Under the pieces are notes generated by a model. The model was given only the letters and a program-made list of their open reading frames with translations, did no database searches and was not told where the DNA came from. Positions 60,386 to 64,000 of a DNA stretch of 64,000 nucleotides are shown here, in pieces. Numbering within the stretch: position 1 is the first letter of the stretch; the number at the start of each line of letters is the position of its first letter. The translations under genes and the position numbers were made by a program. The stretch covers positions 209,001 to 273,000 of the forward strand of contig JAFEUB010000813.1 in NCBI GenBank assembly GCA_024529925.1. Direction: 5' to 3'. Origin of the DNA: Ophthalmolycus amberensis (lineage: Eukaryota; Chordata; Actinopteri; Perciformes; Zoarcidae).

Positions 60386-62600
60386 ACGCTGTCTAGGGGA
60401 CCCTTATGCAAACCCCGCCGACCTAGATAGGCAGCGCTTCACCTGGAAAGGGGTGGGATGTGGGAGGAAAACTCAGATTGGGGTGGGGGTGGGTATGGGC
60501 ATATTTGCTGTCTTACTGATATGGGGACTAGAAACCAAGTATCAGACACACCAGCACCCATCTAATTCTACTGCCCCTTTCCCGAATCAGACTTCTAGTT
60601 CACCCGCACCTTTTCCCTGTCCATCCCCGATGACTCACAACCGAACAAGACGCAGCACCCCAACATTGGTCCATAACACAGCATGTGGAGCCAAACTCAT
60701 TCTGAATTACACGGCGGGTTCTACCAGTGCATTCACGTTTGATTTGTGCGACGTTGTAAACTGTAGGGGCAATCCAAGGGGTTGGCGGGGCTATAATGTT
60801 TATCTTTGTAGAACACCCGAACACTTAGAGAAACGTTGCGAGAGTTCTGACAAGGCCCGACTAACTATGTGGTGTGGACACTGGGATTTTGTAACTAAGT
60901 ACACCGGAGCATGGGTCCCCAAGGGTATGAGAACTGGCCCAGAGTATAGGTGGTGGAGCAAAATTAGCCTACAGAGAGACTTTAGTGCCACAACTAACCC
61001 TCTTACCCTCTCGATAAGCAACATCACAGCAAGTTCTAACGGTAAAACCAGGGCATGGTTCGTCTTAGGCGTCGACATCGCACACAAAGATCCCTTAGTC
61101 GGTATCCAGATCAACATATTCCCCCAGGTAGAGAACGAACACACCCAGCCCACGTCTGCCCTAGCATTGGCATCCCCATCTGGCCCCAGTCCCGTAGTGT
61201 TTTCTCAAGATTATACTGCAATGACTCCCCTTCAGATCTTGCAAAGGTCCACAGGTTATGGCAATGATAATGTTTGGTTAAATTGGATCACTGATAATGC
61301 TAACAGACAAAAGATGACAGGGTGCGTGGCCTGTGCCTCCGCCCGACCTGCCATGTTCACCGAACCAGCCCCTCTCTACCCGCAAACTGATCCTCAGGGC
61401 TATGCCTGTATGATAGGTCTCACAAGACAAGCTACGCCCACAAATTGTACCACACTTGCCGCGATATTTCCACCTATCGTAAATGAAACTACATTGGGCC
61501 AATTTTCCGCTATTAGAGGTCAGGCTAACAGGTACATGTGTTTTAATTTCACAGCAGTCAGACCACAGCTGAATGTGGGCAAAATTTCCCCTGATTGGTG
61601 TAATGAGACCCGCAATGGCTTCGACATTGGGCCCTGGGCCAGAGCAGGTTTATTCTACTACTGCGGAGACCTGCGCTTGGTACCTAGAATAGAAGCTAGC
61701 AAAACCATCGGCATTTGTGCAATGGTCAGATTCGGAATGCCCCTTACCCTAATAGGTCGTAGATTAGCACGAGCGGACGGGCTAGCCACTGCTCTCACCA
61801 AACAGAGAAGGCGACACATCATCAAGCGAGAAGTTGCCATAGGTTCCTTCGAGCTCACTGGGGGCCCCACCTATATAGACTCAATAGGCATCCCACGAGG
61901 CGTTCCAGACGAATACAAACTAGCAGATCAAGTCGCAGCAGGCTTTGAAAACATCCCCATAATCGCAGCCTTCTTTCCGATCACTCCCAACAAAAACGTG
62001 GACCGCATAAACTATGTCCATTACAATGTCTTGCGTCTTGTTAACCTCACTAGGGACGCAGTTGCCGGTTTAGCCGAACAACTCGCGCCGACCTCTCTTA
62101 TGGCTATGCAGAATAGAATGGCTTTAGACATGTTGTTAGCTGAAAAAGGGGGTGTTTGCTCAATGTTTGGAGACATGTGTTGTACCATCATTCCGAACAA
62201 CACTGCCCCAGACGGTTCGGTCACTCAGGCCTTAAATAGTCTGCGCACCCTCTCGGAAGAACTGCATGACGCATCAGGCATAAGTAATCCTTTCTCTGAT
62301 TGGATGGAATCCATGTTTGGCAAATGGAAGGCCCTCATCATGTCCATAGCAGTTTCCATCGCGGTTTTCATAGCTATACTCATCACCTGTGGCTGTTGTT
62401 GCATCCCCTGCCTCCGAACTTTGATAGGCCGTCTTATTACCACCGCTCTCTCCAAGGAACAGCAGCCGTTTCCACATGGTGCTTATCCACTGTTAGATGG
62501 AGACCAGCCGGCCTCTGACTCAGAGGGGTCATGGGACCAAGAAGAACCAGAGTTGCGTTCCTTGACAACCTCCCAGTTAGACGACGACACACAAGTTTAA
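60369..62600 (+). CDS. env: Retroviral envelope glycoprotein, intact 743-aa ORF
   Basis: The first ATG in frame is at 60369, 17 nt before pol ends; the frame is open upstream to 60312 without an ATG. Surface and transmembrane subunits are both present. A hydrophobic leader lies at about residues 37-54 (ahead of it a 36-residue polar segment, long for a signal peptide). CXXC (CVAC) is at 319-322 and about 11 N-glycosylation sequons are seen. A basic processing site rich in Arg (QRRRHIIKR) lies at about 480-488, followed by the fusion region. The conserved QNRxxLD heptad stretch and C-x6-CC (597-605) come next, then a membrane anchor at about 655-680 and a cytoplasmic tail of about 60 residues with YPLL (706-709). 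The features match gamma-type Env with covalently linked SU and TM. No internal stop or frameshift is seen. Expression probably needs splicing from the leader donor. Confidence 0.93.
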   Translation: MHRELRRCLGDPYANPADLDRQRFTWKGVGCGRKTQIGVGVGMGIFAVLLIWGLETKYQTHQHPSNSTAPFPNQTSSSPAPFPCPSPMTHNRTRRSTPTLVHNTACGAKLILNYTAGSTSAFTFDLCDVVNCRGNPRGWRGYNVYLCRTPEHLEKRCESSDKARLTMWCGHWDFVTKYTGAWVPKGMRTGPEYRWWSKISLQRDFSATTNPLTLSISNITASSNGKTRAWFVLGVDIAHKDPLVGIQINIFPQVENEHTQPTSALALASPSGPSPVVFSQDYTAMTPLQILQRSTGYGNDNVWLNWITDNANRQKMTGCVACASARPAMFTEPAPLYPQTDPQGYACMIGLTRQATPTNCTTLAAIFPPIVNETTLGQFSAIRGQANRYMCFNFTAVRPQLNVGKISPDWCNETRNGFDIGPWARAGLFYYCGDLRLVPRIEASKTIGICAMVRFGMPLTLIGRRLARADGLATALTKQRRRHIIKREVAIGSFELTGGPTYIDSIGIPRGVPDEYKLADQVAAGFENIPIIAAFFPITPNKNVDRINYVHYNVLRLVNLTRDAVAGLAEQLAPTSLMAMQNRMALDMLLAEKGGVCSMFGDMCCTIIPNNTAPDGSVTQALNSLRTLSEELHDASGISNPFSDWMESMFGKWKALIMSIAVSIAVFIAILITCGCCCIPCLRTLIGRLITTALSKEQQPFPHGAYPLLDGDQPASDSEGSWDQEEPELRSLTTSQLDDDTQV

Positions 62601-62622
62601 GAAGTTCACACCTAGCAGGTGT

Positions 62623-62633
62623 GAAAAGGGGGA
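62623..62633 (+). other. Polypurine tract
   Basis: GAAAAGGGGGA lies two bases before the 3' LTR, where plus-strand DNA synthesis is primed in retroviruses. Confidence 0.85.
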
Positions 62634-62635
62634 TT

Positions 62636-63271
62636 TGTTAATAAAATATATTCTTTCACTGTTAAATAATATGCTATACTTGTAAAGCTTATACTGCGGA
62701 GTTGTGAGGTCACTGTAAGTAGGTCAAAAACACCGAACAGGGCATTCCGTCACCTGCTCGCACGATAGAAACAGACACAGTGGCCTTGAAAGTAACGCTT
62801 GCTTAAACACCAGATTAGGGCAGGAAACTGCCATCTTAGAGTTAGCAAAAGAGCTCTCTTATCTATTCGCACAGAGACTTCGAAATAGCTTAGAACTGCA
62901 CTATTTTGACACCGTAAAGTGTTAACAACATCTCACACATACTGATGAACCAGAGAAGGCGGGATCCGGATATGAGCCAGTGTGAGTGATGATGCTCAGA
63001 GCTCCAGCTGGCTGTCTGCCAGCTAAAAACAGACCCGCCTCCATCTTTGCTTTGACCAATAGGCTTCCATCAGAAGAACCTATGAACCTATCATATGCTC
63101 GCGCCATTTTGTATAAGCGCCTTTCTTAGGTTTCACTTTTGACACACCTTGTTAGAGTCCGGACTCGTTCAACAGCTGGACATAATACTCCTGTCACAAA
63201 TAAATGTTTAATTGCTTGAATTGAGCTAAACGCCTCGACCTCAGTCTGTTACTCGATTTCCATTCTCAACA
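62636..63271 (+). repeat. 3' LTR (636 bp)
   Basis: It starts TGTTAATAAA and ends CTCAACA, then host ATAA. CCAAT is at 63056-63060, TATAAG at 63112-63117 and AATAAA at 63199-63204. It has one C more than the 5' LTR (at about 63121) and C instead of T at 63270. Transcription from its U3 would run outward to the right, away from brinp. Confidence 0.95.
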
Positions 63272-64000
63272 ATAACTAATAGGTAGTTCGTGGTTTGTCA
63301 TTGTGTGGTTGCCTCGAAACAATAAAAAAGATCGGGCAACAAAAAGACAGTTTGGTGCGCCTCATGTTTCCCACCTGTAAAACGTGCTCCATTTGATCAG
63401 GACCTATGTTTGCTTTGTAGGAGTGTAGAAGTCTGACATCCCTCCTTTACACAATCGTTATCCTCTCATGGACTGCAGCATTAGTGGCTGTTCATTCCTC
63501 CGTATAATGATTGATTTTTAAAGTGTGTGGTGCAGCTTTACTTCTAACAACATTAGCTCATGATGGAGCTTTGGATTTTACCACAACACAGTGATCATGT
63601 ACTTATTTTTACAGAAATTGTTATCATTCAAAAAGAAAGAAAGAAAAAAAAATATATATAAAGCCTATGCAACCACAGTCGGTCCTGAAAAGTTCAAAAA
63701 TCAGTTTAAGAACACTAATGTGATTTAACCAATTTCTTTATTAATGATCACCTGAATAAATGTTCATTTGCAATTGTTCAACATTTGGTTATTGGCTGAA
63801 ATATCCCTTTAATGTAATGCATATTGTTGTGGAATATTTCTGTAGTACATGGGAGAAGAGTGTTATCATATTTATCAAATCAATGTCAAATGAAACAGAG
63901 TCTGGATGAATGATCAAGTTGTAATAGTCAATTTATTTGCCTGCAGGCAAAGAGAACACTGTCCCACAGACACATCACGTCATCTGCAGGAGGTGCTCTG
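63272..64000. other. Flank after the ERV, no gene seen
   Basis: AT-rich sequence with a short (AAAG)n-like/poly-A and TATA patch near 63632-63660. No coding or RNA gene recognised. Confidence 0.6.

Larger units (their letters stand above)
55271..63271 (+). mobile_element. Endogenous retrovirus, gamma/epsilon-like: intact env, defective gag-pol
   Basis: Layout: 5' LTR, PBS, about 2-kb leader, short Gag-like frame, broken pol (RT end, RNase H pieces, integrase), complete env, PPT, 3' LTR. It is flanked by ATAA at 55267-55270 and ATAA at 63272-63275, a 4-bp target duplication that extends to 5 bp if the terminal A is counted in the repeat. Total length is 8.0 kb. The order gag-pol-env with env overlapping the pol end, the D-D-35-E integrase, and CXXC plus CX6CC in Env place it with gammaretrovirus-like and fish epsilon-type elements. 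The LTRs differ at two positions by eye, so integration looks recent, yet gag-pol is wrecked. It lies antisense to brinp, about 9 kb upstream of the first coding exon. Confidence 0.95.

Noticed and set aside
1..64000. CRISPR arrays, bacterial operons, tRNA or rRNA genes
   Set aside because: None seen. The sequence is clearly vertebrate and the tandem repeats are satellites, not spaced arrays.

Overview
The window looks like a teleost fish chromosome segment. It is AT-rich and intron-rich, with many simple repeats and several fish-type DNA-transposon and LINE relics. One host protein-coding gene is recognisable, plus one large and very young-looking endogenous retrovirus (ERV).

Host gene (minus strand, about 3.66-46.2 kb). 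Seven coding exons with clean GT/AG borders and matching phases add up to a complete 770-residue BRINP-family protein (BMP/retinoic-acid-inducible neural-specific). It has a signal peptide, the MACPF signature and a cysteine-rich C-terminal half. The C-terminal exon looks closest to BRINP1 as I remember the family. The introns are about 5.0, 3.4, 0.43, 14.4, 1.6 and 15.4 kb (3' to 5'). They hold simple repeats, transposon relics and two GC-rich patches, but no second gene that I can see. A splice acceptor 54 bases upstream of the ATG implies at least one further non-coding 5' exon, and the CpG-rich stretch near 46.55-47.2 kb is a candidate for it or for the promoter.

Upstream flank (46.2-55.27 kb). 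I see no gene. It holds a well-delimited hAT-type MITE with a perfect 8-bp target duplication, a pre-miRNA-sized hairpin and a LINE 3' tail.

ERV (plus strand, 55,271-63,271; about 8.0 kb). Two almost identical LTRs (635 and 636 bp) flank an initiator-tRNA-Met-like primer site, an unusually long and repeat-rich leader (about 2 kb), a short Gag-like reading frame, a badly damaged and internally deleted pol, a complete 743-codon env, and a polypurine tract. Env is open from end to end. Gag is reduced to about 128 codons and pol carries deletions, frameshifts, stops and a 34-bp tandem expansion inside integrase. Near-identical LTRs around a ruined gag-pol suggest that the element spread in its already defective, env-bearing form, using proteins supplied by a relative. 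This is the most interesting object in the window.

Downstream of the ERV (63.27-64.0 kb) I see no gene.
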